From contig CAJNDT010006024.1 of the NCBI GenBank assembly GCA_905221615.1, forward strand, positions 1,543,017-1,607,016: a stretch of 64,000 bases of DNA. Direction: 5' to 3'. This DNA is from Symbiodinium sp. CCMP2592 (lineage: Eukaryota; Sar; Dinophyceae; Suessiales; Symbiodiniaceae). Below are positions 21,310 to 31,494 of the stretch, piece by piece. Below the pieces are notes generated by a model. It was not told the DNA's origin. It worked only from the letters and a program-made list of their open reading frames with translations, and ran no database searches. Both the position numbers and the translations under genes were made by a program. Numbering within the stretch: the first letter of the stretch is position 1; each line of letters begins with the position of its first letter.

Positions 21310-21500
21310 GTCGTGTGATTCAAATCTTGCATTCTATCCAAGGCAAGACGGACTGAGCTTGGATACAGCCCAAGCCTGGAAAGTCGCTGTGGAACTCCAC
21401 ATTATCAGGAAATCATCCTATCGGGGTGTGGGTTGCAAAGTTCCTTCGACGAGGCTTCGGATACCTTTTGATGGGCTCACATTCCCTGCTGGTGTGTTCA
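21310..21500 (+). CDS. Possible exon, function unknown
   Basis: The + frame contains DGLSLDTAQAWKVAVELHII, which is protein-like, but the sequence after it is less so and boundaries are unclear. Confidence 0.25.
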
Positions 21501-22344
21501 CAGTGCTTTGGCTGATAAGAGTCTCCAGCCACAGTCTGCATTCAGTGCAACCGACACAATCAATCGCAACTGAGGCAACGTATGTGTTGCAGCCGCGAGG
21601 CTGCCGACCAGACGTGCAACTAGGGGCCTTGAAGCTTCTTTCGGTCCTACTCGAGACTTGCATCCCGCGAAAGCTGAAGATTCAGCTCCTGCCAATCAAC
21701 GAGGATTGTACCCTGTCTTGATTAAGACTTAGGCTTGCAGCCTTGGTGTTGCAGTGAGACAGAGGCAGAGGGGTCAGAGGAAAAGAGAGAAAGAGAGAGA
21801 GAGAAGACACGCACGAAACGTGCTTTAATTAATCGATGGTGATTCGAAGATCTTATGTCAGTGCTTTGGTTGATTGGTTGGAGTAGATGAGGGCTCCCCT
21901 ATAACATGACAAGTCTAGCCTAAAACCCGAATAATCAAACCCAAAGCCCAAAAACCTAGTACTACTCTATCACCGAATCACTAGACGGACGGTGCTATTA
22001 TGATATTTACGAAGTCTTGTAACCCAAGACACCAAAAAGCTTGGAGCAATGATCATGCCGTGTCGCAAGCTCCGGATAATGCAATCCTGGCACCCAATCC
22101 ATCATTACGTCAATTTGTAATAAGTACTAATAAATTATTCATAAAACGAATTCTATTCTCGAGTGACCACAACAACCCTAACCACGCCCCAGGCCTCGGC
22201 CTCTCGAACACTGGGTGTCCTTTCCTGTTTCTCTGTGCTCGTTCCTCGTGCTTCCTGTGCTTTTTCTTGTGTGGCTCTCCCCGCTCGCCTCCTCGCTCTC
22301 CCTCTTTCTGTCTCTGTGTGTCTTTCCGTCTCGCTCTGTCTCTG

Positions 22345-22485
<141 letters not shown>

Positions 22486-22579
22486 GTGTGTATCTATCTA
22501 TCTCTCTCTGTCTGTCTTACTGCCTGTCTCTCTCTCTCTCTCTCTTCCAGACTGTCTGCCTCTCGTCCCATCGAAGCAA

Positions 22580-22690
22580 TAACACACGAACACACAAACA
22601 CGCACAGACACACGCACACGCACCCACACACACACACGTACATGTATTTATCAACAATGTATGTACATACGACATACACACATGCTCACA
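22580..22690. repeat. CA-rich tract
   Basis: ACACACGAACACACAAACAC and similar, ending CATACACACATGC. It is a degenerate CA microsatellite following the CT tract. Confidence 0.8.
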
Positions 22691-22731
22691 CCCGCTCACT
22701 TGCAGACTCACGCACATGCTTCTATGCACAG

Positions 22732-22847
22732 GTGTCTTGGACATCACCAACGGTTTCCTCAACATGGACCGCTGGCGAGGATTTCTTGAGTACTCGGACA
22801 TGATGCAGAGGCCCCTCGTCCCCGCTCCCCAATCCATGGGGTTCTAA
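22732..22847 (+). CDS. Probable exon, function unknown
   Basis: After ATGCACAG|GT the frame reads VLDITNGFLNMDRWRGFLEY followed by SDMMQRPLVPAPQSMGF. The protein character is strong. A stop follows at 22845-22847 unless a donor lies before it. No domain assigned. Neighbouring exons on the same strand suggest an internal exon. Confidence 0.45.
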
Positions 22848-23251
22848 GTTTCAGCTGAGAACAGTTTCTTCGTTGATTTGTAGGTGGCGGCAATCTTGCA
22901 AAGCGGTCTCAAAAGAGGATCAGAATATCGAGAGAGGTGCCTCGAATGCAAGCTTAGACTGAGCCTACCATGATGCCTTCGAGGTGTCTGTTGGGGTGTC
23001 TGTTGAGGCATACGGTTGCCTTTGGCTGCTTGGTTCATCTTCCGCCAGCCACATTCTGAAATCTTCAAGGACATAGAGAAATCCTTTGTCTATATCTGAC
23101 CACACTTTCTCTAATATTGCCTTAGTGCTCTGATTTGATTTATGTTGCTTCTCTGTCGCTTTGTCTGCCTCTCTCTTTCACTCTCAGGAGTAGGAATGGC
23201 TACCTCGCTCAATTTGTTTCCACATGGACTATGAGTTTGTCTCGCCTGCAG

Positions 23252-23392
23252 GACCAAGTGACCTGGGGCAGGCTTCAACGACGCCTGCTCCACACTCTAA
23301 GCCAGGCGGCCGAGAAGCAAACATTGCAAATCGCCCAGCCGGATATGCCTCCGATGCAGCCTGATTACGACTTCCATCCGGCAAACAAGATG
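23252..23392 (+). CDS. Probable exon, glutamine-rich helical segment
   Basis: After the acceptor GCCTGCAG|G the frame reads DQVTWGRLQRRLLHTLSQAA, then EKQTLQIAQPDMPPMQPDYD. Codon choice favours third-position G/C. The 3' limit is uncertain, as the frame stays open to 23659. No domain recognised. Confidence 0.42.
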
Positions 23393-23494
23393 CTTGGCTG
23401 CAATCCTAGATTCTGGCATGTCTCCATTGACAAGTTGAGTGAGCGACTCTGTTGGCACACCAGTCCTCTGAACCGTCCCCCCGGCCTCTTCAGG

Positions 23495-23602
23495 GATGGG
23501 AGATTGCTTCGCGGAGATTGCAAACCTCGATGCCAGCTCGCAGTCGACAGGTTTATTTCTCGAGGCGGTGGCTTCTGTGCATCCAACATGGATGCTTCCC
23601 TG
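23495..23602 (+). CDS. Possible exon, function unknown
   Basis: A frame different from the one before it reads GDCFAEIANLDASSQSTGLF followed by LEAVASVHPTWMLP before a stop. Other + frames over the same span are open too, so assignment is weak. Confidence 0.3.
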
Positions 23603-24165
23603 AAAGACGTCGGATTGGAGAACATGTGCCCTTCGAAATATTTGAGGCCAGCCCTGTAACTGCCCGTGATAAAAAAGACTCAGGTTCGTTAGGAGACCCA
23701 AACGTATGACAACAAGTATTCATTGAAGCATAATTATTATAATACTCCTGAAACCCATAAGACTAAGCCCTGACCCCCGAAGCCTCAAGACCCGTAATCG
23801 CAATGGCAGGACCTCTGCGGATTTTATGTTGCGATACTGCCGACGAACTGAATTGGATCTGAAGGAGGCCGGATAACCGCCAATATTACACAAGTTCTGC
23901 TTCCTTCTGTCAATATAATATATTGGAGCAGGCACTGAAGTCGATGAAGTACAAGTCTGTTGGGCTGGTTTGTGACGCCTCCCCGAAAGCCAAGATGGAC
24001 GCTGCTCGCCCGCAAGGTTGCTTTCTCACTTCTCGGTTTTAACTATGCAGTCCTACTTTATTTTCCCCGGTTACCAGGTATGGCTTCCGATCCTCGTGAT
24101 GCCCGAGACTATCGGCATCGGCACACTGCAACGTCTCAGCACTTTGCTACCTTCGACTGCAAGCA

Positions 24166-24284
24166 GCGATGACAAGATGAAAGTGGCCACGATGATATCT
24201 GAATCTCGAACAATGAGTGTGCTCGCCGAGATGCACAAGAAAGATTTGAAGAAGCAGCTGAAGCTCGGACCGCATGTAATCTGA
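24166..24284 (+). CDS. Probable exon, function unknown
   Basis: The frame reads SDDKMKVATMISESRTMSVL followed by AEMHKKDLKKQLKLG, a helical charged segment ending at a TGA after HVI. Probably an internal exon with a donor before the stop. Confidence 0.4.
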
Positions 24285-24294
24285 AAGCCTCGCC

Positions 24295-24710
24295 ATGCAG
24301 TGGGAAACTTTTATAAGCTTCCTGCACCACTCCGCATATTCGCACCTAAGGCCCAAGGCCCTCAACGCGATCAAACAGGACAAATTGTCATCAAGGCAAG
24401 AACTCAAGGCTGTGGTGAACATCCTTAGCCACGTTGGTGTGGAAATGGATGGCTTTTTTCCCACGCAACCTCTGCTTCCTCGAGGTTGCAATGAGGCCAG
24501 GCAGGTCTACAGGGTGGGCTCCGAGAACTTTTCTTTTGTGCACAACAAAGAAAGCGGCGACTGCCGCTGGGATGTGCCGATGCACTCCGCTTCCGAGGAT
24601 GCCAGGCTTGTGTTGTGTGCAGACCAGGGGTCACCGCTTTACTCATGCTTCCAATTCCTGGCACATGCCGGGGCGAACATTTTGCTGATCCGAGATGAGC
24701 TGCCCTTTGC
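24295..24710 (+). CDS. Exon(s) of a repetitive, possibly transposase-derived protein
   Basis: The frame reads FISFLHHSAYSHLRPKALNA and continues through VYRVGSENFSFVHNKESGDC to LVLCADQGSPLYSCFQFLAH and GANILLIRDELPFACTVDF. The DQGSP(x)nFL(x)nRDELP arrangement recalls, from memory, a multicopy protein family of dinoflagellate genomes with a transposase-like layout; this is an inference. Two conserved aspartates are visible, in ADQG and RDE. The frame stays open to 24858, but the part after DFVLHKP is less convincing. Confidence 0.5.
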
Positions 24711-24929
24711 TTGCACAGTAGATTTCGTTTTGCACAAGCCGATCGCCCGCCCCGAGACCCCGACCCAGAAGCCCAGGCACAAACTACACGCACATCAGGG
24801 GAGAGTGACCTCATGCAGCCCAGCCGTCAAACGCTGCTTGGTTGTTCAATTCAGATGACAATGTTATGCCCTACGATGCTCGATGTACTAGTACCTTCTT
24901 GCCACTCAGGCATGACGACGCTATGCGGG

Positions 24930-25065
24930 TGGCTCTTTCGGGCCAGGAAAACACCCTGGCATACGCAAGGCTTCGGGAACCTGTTGACGGAAGCAGGAGA
25001 ACGGTACATGGAAGCGGCACAACAACTGCACTGGTCTGTAAAATGCAGTACTGTGGATGGGATCT
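24930..25065 (+). CDS. Possible exon, function unknown
   Basis: The frame reads RKTPWHTQGFGNLLTEAGER followed by YMEAAQQLHWSVKC. Protein-like. An alternative + frame is open too. Its position between better exons supports it. Confidence 0.3.
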
Positions 25066-25220
25066 GTAATCTGTGCTTCTCTACGATGCCTGCCACCTAG
25101 GCCAAACCCGACGACCCGTTGATGCAAATGTTTCAGCGAGATATTCTGAAGGAGAGCCTAGTCTAGCAGGAGTCAAGTGTCAATTCACCCAGATTCGTGT
25201 GCCGCCTCTGTACATTGCAG

Positions 25221-25291
25221 CCGAGGAACGATTTCGAGGAAACCTCGGACGAGAAGCTGAACTTCCAGAGGGTCATGGAGGTCCTGGGCAA
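25221..25291 (+). CDS. Probable short exon, function unknown
   Basis: It is bounded by ACATTGCAG|CCGAGG and GGGCAAG|GTTTGC. The frame reads RNDFEETSDEKLNFQRVMEV then LGK. Both splice sites are canonical and codon use is protein-like. Confidence 0.45.
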
Positions 25292-25639
25292 GGTTTGCAA
25301 GCCGCTTGAATCCAGTTTAAGGGCTCTACCGCGGGTTGGGAGCTTGTCAGGATTGGCCTACACTCTAATCTAACTTAATCTAATCCAGTGAGAATCCAGT
25401 GCTTTGTTCATGAGATGATGCCAGTCATGATTGCAATGTGCTCCAGGTTCAACTCCGAGACCTTTTCATGGTCACGTTGGTGCAGCTTTGCACACACGGC
25501 AAAGCGATTTCAGATGAGTGCCACCCTTCTGCTGATTCTGTGGAGTGCCGTGGAGGTCGCATATTAGTCCTCGGCTTCGTGCTGTGTGCTTAACTTGTTC
25601 TGTGATGCCTGAACCCAATCTGACAAAGATTTCAACACA

Positions 25640-25724
25640 TGAAGGTGGGCAAAAACCCTTTCGACTTCGAGAAGAACACCCAGCCCGAAGCATCCTACGA
25701 CAAAACCGTGAACACTTGTGTCAA
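25640..25724 (+). CDS. Probable short exon, function unknown
   Basis: The frame reads VGKNPFDFEKNTQPEASYDK then TVNTCVK. It ends in AAG followed by GCTTCT, a possible GC donor. Strong protein character for a short segment. Confidence 0.42.
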
Positions 25725-25802
25725 GGCTTCTGTTGGAGTGATGATACGTCCTATCCTAGGCTGTGGCTAGAAACCAAGCAGTGCAGCAACACAACGATGC
25801 AG

Positions 25803-25890
25803 GTTTTGACGAGCGAGGAGATGTTCTCCCTCTTCCGTGTGGCTCGCAATGTCCTCGACCCCTTCAGAGAGCTGTGTATCTGTCTTGTGA
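25803..25890 (+). CDS. Probable short exon, function unknown
   Basis: After GATGCAG|G the frame reads VLTSEEMFSLFRVARNVLDP then FREL. The segment is amphipathic and protein-like. The 3' limit is uncertain because the frame runs to a stop at 25902. Confidence 0.42.
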
Positions 25891-25959
25891 CTCGACTGCT
25901 ATAGTAGAGTGACTGCACTGACTGCACCGTTTCTGTTAAACCTGCACATCCAAACTAAG

Positions 25960-26125
25960 CAAAAAAACACGAACATCAAGAATGCCCTCCGCGACCACAC
26001 GCTGAAAATGAATGGACCATTCTTGGAAAAGACCCTGACCAACTTGGCTGAGACGGCCTTGAACGCCAGCAGTCTGGGCATGCTCCCAGACATTGCGATG
26101 CGCGGAGATCAGGCCAGGATTGCAA
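25960..26125 (+). CDS. Probable exon, function unknown
   Basis: The frame reads KNTNIKNALRDHTLKMNGPF, then LEKTLTNLAETALNASSLGM and LPDIAMRGDQARI. Helical character, no recognised motif. It lies upstream of the long exon at 26.8 kb. Confidence 0.38.
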
Positions 26126-26589
26126 TCATTGGTTCCATCTGTTTGACACTCCAATGAGTTTTACTTGTCACTTGTAGAAACACTCTACCCGCAAGACGTC
26201 TTGGGGGGTACTGCACTAAGGGCCAAGTAGCCTATGTTTTATCTGGCTTGGGCACACTCGATCCTGATCCCTGTACCTACATCGGCACAGATTGCTGGAT
26301 GAGTCGGCGAAAGCAAGCCAAGTTACAGACTTGGAAGCAGTTCGGTTCCGCGACAGCAGAGCTACACAAGGCAGTTTCGCAAACCCTAAATTGCTAAATC
26401 CAAACCAAGTTTCCCAACCCGGGGAACTTAGGAGGCTACTTGTCCTATTCGCCGTATATTTATATCCGAATACGTATGTGCGATTAGTAATCTGTATCTA
26501 TATATGCTGTGTCGCATGAATATGGGATTCCCTATCCTTCCCATGCCACAGCACAGAGTGGGCACATGTGATTGTGAAAACAGAAACAG

Positions 26590-26710
26590 CACGAAAGGCC
26601 GAGCGAGCGAGCGAAACAGAGTGAGTGAGAGACAGACAGACAGACAGAGACAGAGACGGAGACAGAGAGCGAGGAAGCGAGCGAGCGAGAGCAGCAAGCA
26701 AGCGAGCCAA
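26590..26710. repeat. GA/CAGA-rich purine tract
   Basis: GAGCGAGCGAAACAGAGTGA and GACAGACAGACAGACAGAGA tracts. Probably intronic. Open frames across it on both strands are low-complexity artefacts. Confidence 0.75.
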
Positions 26711-26832
26711 AGCAGGGCTGGATCACAGATCATGCGATTCAAATCATTGCTGGAGCACACAGATTATGCTGATACGATCCAAACCTTTATTTGAGCACGG
26801 ATTATGGCGACTGTAAATTCCCTGGCAGCAGG

Positions 26833-27440
26833 AGCTCCGGGTGAAGTTTCGGAGGGTCGGGACCGTCCTCCGTGAGGGTTTCGGGATGTTCCTCGCAGCA
26901 GTCCACGAGCTGGAGCAGTACGCTCTCTACCTCCGGAGTGCTCCGCACAAGGCTGCCGGACTTGTCTCTGTGTGCTCCGACCCAGCGACGAAGGACCGGA
27001 TCTTGGCAGAGCTGAGACAAGAATGGCTTTTGGTTCTGGAGCTGGAAGGCACCGCATCCGGAGCAGCTCTCTTGAAGGCCAACTGTTTCCATTGCACTTT
27101 CCAGTGCTTTCGCGAAATGATGGGTGCTTTTGAGAAATGCGACTGGAACTTCTCAGACTCTTCCGAAGCCGCCGCCCTCACTGGTGCCTGGTTCCCGTCG
27201 TTCTGCCAGTCGGCAAGCTTAGAGTCGATTTTCGGCGACTTGTCCGACGCATGCAAGAGGTCTGGCCGCAACGACTGCGGCAGTCTCCCGAACTTGCAGT
27301 GTGTAGCTGTGAGGAGCTTGCAGAACAGGTTGTGCCTCAAGGATGGGGCGCCCGGGCAGGTTGAGGTACAGAGCGAAGATTGGGAGGGCAACCAAGCCTA
27401 CGGCATGAAGCCCAAGGTGTTCAACCCTGCCTCAGCACCT
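26833..27440 (+). CDS. Long exon of a repetitive, possibly transposase-derived protein
   Basis: About 200 codons in one frame with strong G/C third positions, starting after GGCAGCAG|GAGCTC. It reads ELRVKFRRVGTVLREGFGMF, contains HELEQYALYLRSAPHK, and has a block WFPSFCQSASLESIFGDLSD plus ACKRSGRNDCGSLPNLQCVA and VRSLQNRL. The SLESxFGxLSD...SLxNLxxVAVRSLxxRL block recalls the C-terminal dimerisation region of hAT-like transposases in layout, but this is inference only. The 3' limit is uncertain; the frame runs to 27524. Confidence 0.6.
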
Positions 27441-27533
27441 CCTTGTTTCCAGGCTATGATTGATCCATTTGGTCCAGGAAGCATGATAGGAATGAGTTTA
27501 AGCTCCAAGTCAAGCCACCACTGATCACCACAG

Positions 27534-27660
27534 GCCAAAAGCTGTCCTTCGACAGCATTCTGAAGCCGTTCCCGGCGACCTCGGCATGGTTCCACACGCA
27601 GCACAGCTTGAACTACATGTTGGGGCTTCGCATGGCCCAGCAGCAGCTCGCATGCACACG
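27534..27660 (+). CDS. Probable exon, function unknown
   Basis: After CACCACAG|GC the frame reads QKLSFDSILKPFPATSAWFH followed by TQHSLNYMLGLRMAQQQLA. Strong protein character and a canonical acceptor. It follows the 26.8-kb exon by about 100 bp, the usual intron size here. Confidence 0.5.
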
Positions 27661-27697
27661 GCGGTTCACGGCCCTGTCCTGTTGCTGCTTTTCCTAG

Positions 27698-27850
27698 AAC
27701 ACTGAACCGAGGCAAGGAAGGAACCCGGAAGTCGCGGCCGCTGGCTTCTGGACGAGCGACTGCTTCGCCGCTGGCATGCTGCTGATGTACGACAACAATT
27801 TCTACGTAGCCACCGGCAAGACTCCGGGTGTTCTGCACGAGCCTTCGCCT
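27698..27850 (+). CDS. Probable exon, function unknown
   Basis: After TTCCTAG|AAC the frame reads NTEPRQGRNPEVAAAGFWTS then DCFAAGMLLMYDNNFYVATG and KTPGVLHEP. It has a well-formed globular-type composition. A stop lies at 27863, so the donor is probably around 27840-27850. Confidence 0.5.
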
Positions 27851-27908
27851 GATTCAACGAAGTGATGAAGTATCGCGGAAGGGTTTGCTTTACTCAGATC
27901 AGTAGCTT

Positions 27909-28095
27909 CCGACATCCAAGGCAGTTCTCTTGAGAGAGCTGCCTCACGAGTTCCGTGGTGCGCTGCCGGAGCAGACGACGGACGAGACGCGAATGCCCTG
28001 CAATGTGCAGGCAGAGGAGGACCCCCTCGAGCAGGGGTCGGCTACCAAAGCTCTGACCTTGGACGTTGGAAGGCCATCGGGATTGCAAGCCTCTT
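27909..28095 (+). CDS. Probable exon, function unknown
   Basis: The frame reads SKAVLLRELPHEFRGALPEQ, then TTDETRMPCNVQAEEDPLEQ and GSATKALTLDVGR. It ends at a TGA at 28096 unless spliced earlier. Consistent protein character. Confidence 0.45.
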
Positions 28096-28137
28096 GACAA
28101 GCTTCAGGGCTTGCGACTAAAGGGGTTACTGCTGCAG

Positions 28138-28232
28138 GAACATGGTCCGGCAGCTGTGCTTTGAGTACGACGAGGCTTCTCGCCAAGCACGCAAGACATC
28201 GGTTGAGCAATTTGTGTTTGAAATGATCCAAG
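28138..28232 (+). CDS. Probable exon, function unknown
   Basis: Bounded by CTGCTGCAG|GAACAT and ATCCAAG|GTGAAG. The frame reads NMVRQLCFEYDEASRQARKT then SVEQFVFEMIQ. The next protein-like frame (LEGKIGTAVVLRRG) begins only some 35 bp later in another phase. This is too close for an intron, so a frameshift is possible here. Confidence 0.5.
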
Positions 28233-28254
28233 GTGAAGATTTTTTGCTACACCT

Positions 28255-28610
28255 TGCACATCTGCGAGAAGGCCTTGGAAGGCAAGATCGGCACAGCTGT
28301 GGTGCTGAGAAGGGGGCTCCGCGAGCTCCCTTTGATGGAGTATCTGGTGTTTTCTGAGCAGATCCTCTTGTGCACGAATGCATCGCTGACCTCCCTTCTG
28401 CAGCAGCACAACATCCAGATGCCCAAAAACGCAACGAAGCCTCAGAGGATCCGGCGAATCTTGGGCATGGATCAGGTGCAGACTGCTTGCGGCGACGCAT
28501 GCATCCAGAAGCTGCTCCGTCGCTTGGACGAGATGGATGCAAAGAAGAAATCCAAGGAAAAGGCCGCCGAAGAGCAGAAGGACGAGGCTTTTTGTCACCG
28601 CTTGCAGACA
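28255..28610 (+). CDS. Long exon with conserved-looking block, function unknown
   Basis: The frame reads EKALEGKIGTAVVLRRGLRE then LPLMEYLVFSEQILLCTNAS, LQQHNIQMPKNATKPQRIRR and a charged KKKSKEKAAEEQKDE tail. The MPKNATKPQRIRRIL stretch looks like a conserved basic helix. I associate this block with a multicopy dinoflagellate protein from memory only. The frame extends to 28667; the last part is likely intron. Confidence 0.58.
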
Positions 28611-28666
28611 GAAGCCAACACATGTTGCTTCGCTTTTGCCTTGGGAGCTGAGTCGAGAGAGCCTTA

Positions 28667-28720
28667 GAGAGAGGCAGACAGAATGAGGGAAAAAGACAGA
28701 GAGAGCGAGAGAAAGAACAT
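28667..28720. repeat. GA-rich purine tract
   Basis: AGAGAGAGGCAGACAGAATG and following GAGA text between two exons. It is the fourth purine-rich tract in this gene region. Confidence 0.7.
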
Positions 28721-28722
28721 AT

Positions 28723-28847
28723 TCGCTGACGAGGCCGAGATTGAATGGGAAGAGCTTCTGGACGATCCTGCAACGGAGGCTTGCAAGCAGCTCCTTGCAA
28801 GGATTGAAGAAGACGAGCAGGCAGAGGAAGACGCAGAGGAGGACCGG
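28723..28847 (+). CDS. Acidic exon, function unknown
   Basis: The frame reads ADEAEIEWEELLDDPATEAC then KQLLARIEEDEQAEEDAEED. Strongly acidic helical composition. It follows the basic-tailed exon and precedes the C-terminal exons. Confidence 0.45.
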
Positions 28848-28905
28848 ACCATTACCGACATGCATTCTGTCGGGCTTTCCGGGTGTCTCTGTTCATCCGC
28901 TTCAG

Positions 28906-29130
28906 GAGAGAAATCCTTCAAGGCCGAGCGACGAGCAGATGAGGGCTTCGAGAGCTTTCCTGAGTACGACGGCTTCGCTGCCCGAAGACCTGCTTCAGCG
29001 AATGCCTTTGCCGCCGGGAACCGCGATGCACCAGACGGTTCATTGCGACAAGACGTTGCCGCACTTCCAGGGCCGCCTTTTGGCCGGACACGTCTTCGAA
29101 AACAAGCATTTGGGCGGCATTCTAACCTGT
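28906..29130 (+). CDS. Probable exon, function unknown
   Basis: After CGCTTCAG|GAG the frame reads ERNPSRPSDEQMRASRAFLS then TASLPEDLLQRMPLPPGTAM, HQTVHCDKTLPHFQGRLLAG and HVFENKHLGG. Very good protein character with G/C third positions. It contains His and Cys residues but no recognised metal motif. Confidence 0.55.
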
Positions 29131-29189
29131 GAGAGCGATTCTTTCAACACAAGTACGGTTGTGTTGCCCAGGCACTTTTGCAACATCAG

Positions 29190-29381
29190 CTAAGGACCAC
29201 GATGGCTGCATCATACAATCCGAGCCTTCCCTCGGCACAGCTGGATGAGCGTCGCACGTCCTTGAAATCCCTTGCTGCCTCCAAGCGATCGCAATCGCAG
29301 GCTTACTTCATGGTTTGGAACTGGCTGAAGAAAGCCAGTCAGTGTGCTGACAGGCCTCTCAAGCGCCAAAGGCGTGCTTGA
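29190..29381 (+). CDS. Probable terminal exon
   Basis: The frame reads TTMAASYNPSLPSAQLDERR then TSLKSLAASKRSQSQAYFMV, WNWLKKASQCADRPLKRQRR and a final alanine, ending at TGA 29379-29381. The basic C-terminus KRQRR could act as a nuclear signal. Downstream sequence changes to the palindrome and telomere-like compartment within 250 bp. Confidence 0.42.
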   Translation, partial: LRTTMAASYNPSLPSAQLDERRTSLKSLAASKRSQSQAYFMVWNWLKKASQCADRPLKRQRRA

Positions 29382-29610
29382 GCTCGCTTCTCGGAGTTTT
29401 CAGGGGAATGATGCCTTGTGATGCAACTGACGCAAGACTCCAGCTTAAAGCTTAGTGCAAACACACATGTCATTCACGGCATCATGTGTGGTTTCCGTGT
29501 CGAACACGGCAGCAGCAGGGGGCACTCGTGCAAAAAAGAACGTGTGAGCGAGCACGAAGACAGCCTGGAAGCACCCACCCCGAGCGAGCATGGGAAGTGG
29601 CTCTCTAGAA

Positions 29611-29651
29611 TTAGGGACCCAAAAAAGGATCATAGTTTTGACAACCATTCC
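29611..29651. repeat. Family F half element, copy F4
   Basis: TTAGGGACCCAAAAAAGGAT followed by CATAGTTTTGACAACCATTC matches the right arm of family F. The left arm is missing. It marks the start of the second palindrome-rich compartment. Confidence 0.65.
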
Positions 29652-29699
29652 CACAGTAGAGGCCGATGTTGGATTGGGATCGCTGATATTTTGGTTAAA

Positions 29700-29805
29700 C
29701 CAAGGGTCCAGGTACCCAATAACCATATACTCTCCAAAATCCTAACCTACATAACTACTATCCTAACACCGAGTGCCTAGTTCTTGGGTCCTTTGGACCC
29801 TTGGG
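29700..29805. repeat. Family C palindrome, copy C2
   Basis: CCAAGGGTCCAGGTACCCAA faces TTGGGTCCTTTGGACCCTTGG. The inner text AACCTACATAACTACTATCC is the reverse complement of C1 and C3, so this copy is inverted relative to them. Confidence 0.85.
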
Positions 29806-29849
29806 TGATAGTTTGGCTAAAGTTTCCACGTCTTGGCTCGTCCCCCAGG

Positions 29850-29960
29850 CTGACGCTGCCGCAGTCGCTGTACTTTGGGCTCTGTTTGGCGGTGCAGCTT
29901 TGAAGTTCTCCAACGTTTCTATCTACTACAATGACCCGTTATTCAGGGCTTCTAGCGCTA
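29850..29960 (+). CDS. Possible RNase H-like fragment
   Basis: After CGTCCCCCAG|G the frame reads ADAAAVAVLWALFGGAALKF then SNVSIYYNDPLFRA. A small-residue helix ending WAL, then a strand with YYND, recalls the second and third acidic sites of retroelement RNase H (A(E/D)xxAxxxAL ... D). The first position here is D rather than E. No reverse transcriptase motif is seen upstream; palindrome C2 lies there instead. Weak evidence. Confidence 0.25.
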
Positions 29961-30235
29961 CACGGCGACTTAACATTTTGTCTGGGCTGACTGGCTCGGG
30001 ACTAAACAAACGACCGAGACATGCTGGAAGAAGAAGCAGAAGAAGCCACGAGCGGTCGACTACTAGTGATCAAGTTCTTGAGCTTCGAAGCATAAAACGA
30101 TACCTTGGCTCTAGCGCTCATTCCGGATGTGCAAGCACCCGTACGAGACCCTAAGAGCCCTGTGAAATGAACTCTGTCCTGCCAGTCATCGAGCAGCACC
30201 CGTCGGCAAAAGCAAACTCCCACGCATGCTCTACC

Positions 30236-30268
30236 TTAAACCCTAAACCCTAAACCCTAAACCCTAAC
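30236..30268. repeat. Telomere-like CCCTAAA array
   Basis: Four perfect CCCTAAA units and one CCCTAAC. Confidence 0.9.
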
Positions 30269-31083
30269 CCCGATGTCGGGTCAGGGACGACTGGGCTTCA
30301 CGTGGATCCCTGATTACTATATACACCACTTCCATTCAAAACAAGGAGAAATGCTCCCGAAGCCTATAGACCCCAAACGCTTGCAGGAATGCGTCCCAAG
30401 GCACCGCGGGTCCAATGAGCTCGTTAGTGACGAAGGACGCCGCCTTGAACCTGCACCATCCGGGTAATAGGAGTTCTTTGTTTTATGGGGGTCAAGGTAG
30501 CGAAGGCTTTAGGCTTTGCGGTTTGGAGCTGTGGGTTTAGGGTGGCATAGGTCATAGCTGCCTTAATAATTAGACCAGTGTTATAGTTTGAGGATTTCAG
30601 GAAATATGCTCTTCAATGCACGACAGGTTCAGTGTGATGTACGAAGTTCTGGGCCGCAGTCGTCTTCGAGCAACTCCTATTTGGAGTCGTTCCCTGAGGC
30701 TGGCGAACAACCTGCCTACAGCCCTCAATGCTCCTTTGACCATTAGACGAGGCAGCGAACAACATGCAGCTGCAGCTTGACGGGGTTTGGGTGTAGTTCA
30801 GGGTTCACGAGGGTTTATCACTATCAACGACACCTTGCCTCCATGCGAGATAGGGTTGCTAGCATAAAAGTGCCTCTGAGGGTTACGGTTACAAGGAGCC
30901 AGAAGGATGACTGAACGGTTTTCACGAAGTCAAGCCTTAAATCTCTAAACCCACCAAACCCACAACTCAAAACCCTGCAAAGCCCCAAGCCCTAAAGCCT
31001 GCGAGGCCCTAAACCCAAAAGTCTACAGCATCCGCCCCTCACCAGTCAACTGATGTATAATGGTTTCTACTAACTACATTCAG

Positions 31084-31286
31084 GAATCTTGGGGAATGTG
31101 CTTGCACACTTTGCTGCTTGGGGCATTGCTACAGCTATTTTGGCCATCGCTGTTGATGCTGCTGATGGTGGTGTTGCTTTTATACTGACGGTTTGGCATG
31201 TGGCACTGTTATTTTCGTGGCTACTGTATGTTGTTTCCCTAAGGCTCCACATAGCCCAACATATAGGTGCCATTTATGGACTTTAA
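31084..31286 (+). CDS. Possible membrane-protein exon
   Basis: The + frame reads GNVLAHFAAWGIATAILAIA, VDAADGGVAFILTVWHVALL and FSWLLYVVSLR, with two hydrophobic segments. It follows an acceptor-like TACATTCAG|G. The 3' end enters a half family E element (CCCTAAGGCTCCACATAG) and stops at 31284. The opposite strand is open as well. Function unknown. Confidence 0.28.
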
Positions 31287-31339
31287 ACCCCCAAAGTAGG
31301 TACTGTTTTACTTGCAATCTGAGGGTTTGGCTTCCCCTA

Positions 31340-31390
31340 AACCCCTTATAGATCCGCTTTATAGAACCCTTTAAAGGAGTTTAAGGGGCT
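31340..31390. repeat. CCCTTATAGATCC/CCCTTTAAAGG motif group
   Basis: CCCCTTATAGATCCGCTTTA and TAGAACCCTTTAAAGGAG. Same motif group as 0.75, 32.1, 40.9 and 49.5 kb. Confidence 0.6.
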
Positions 31391-31494
31391 TCCCGGAGCA
31401 AGGCCCCCAACATCTTCTGCCGAGCGACCGGTAGCCGTAAGAAGCTGGTCCTTTCGCCTCATAGGGCATACGTCTGGGATGGTCTAGGATGGTT

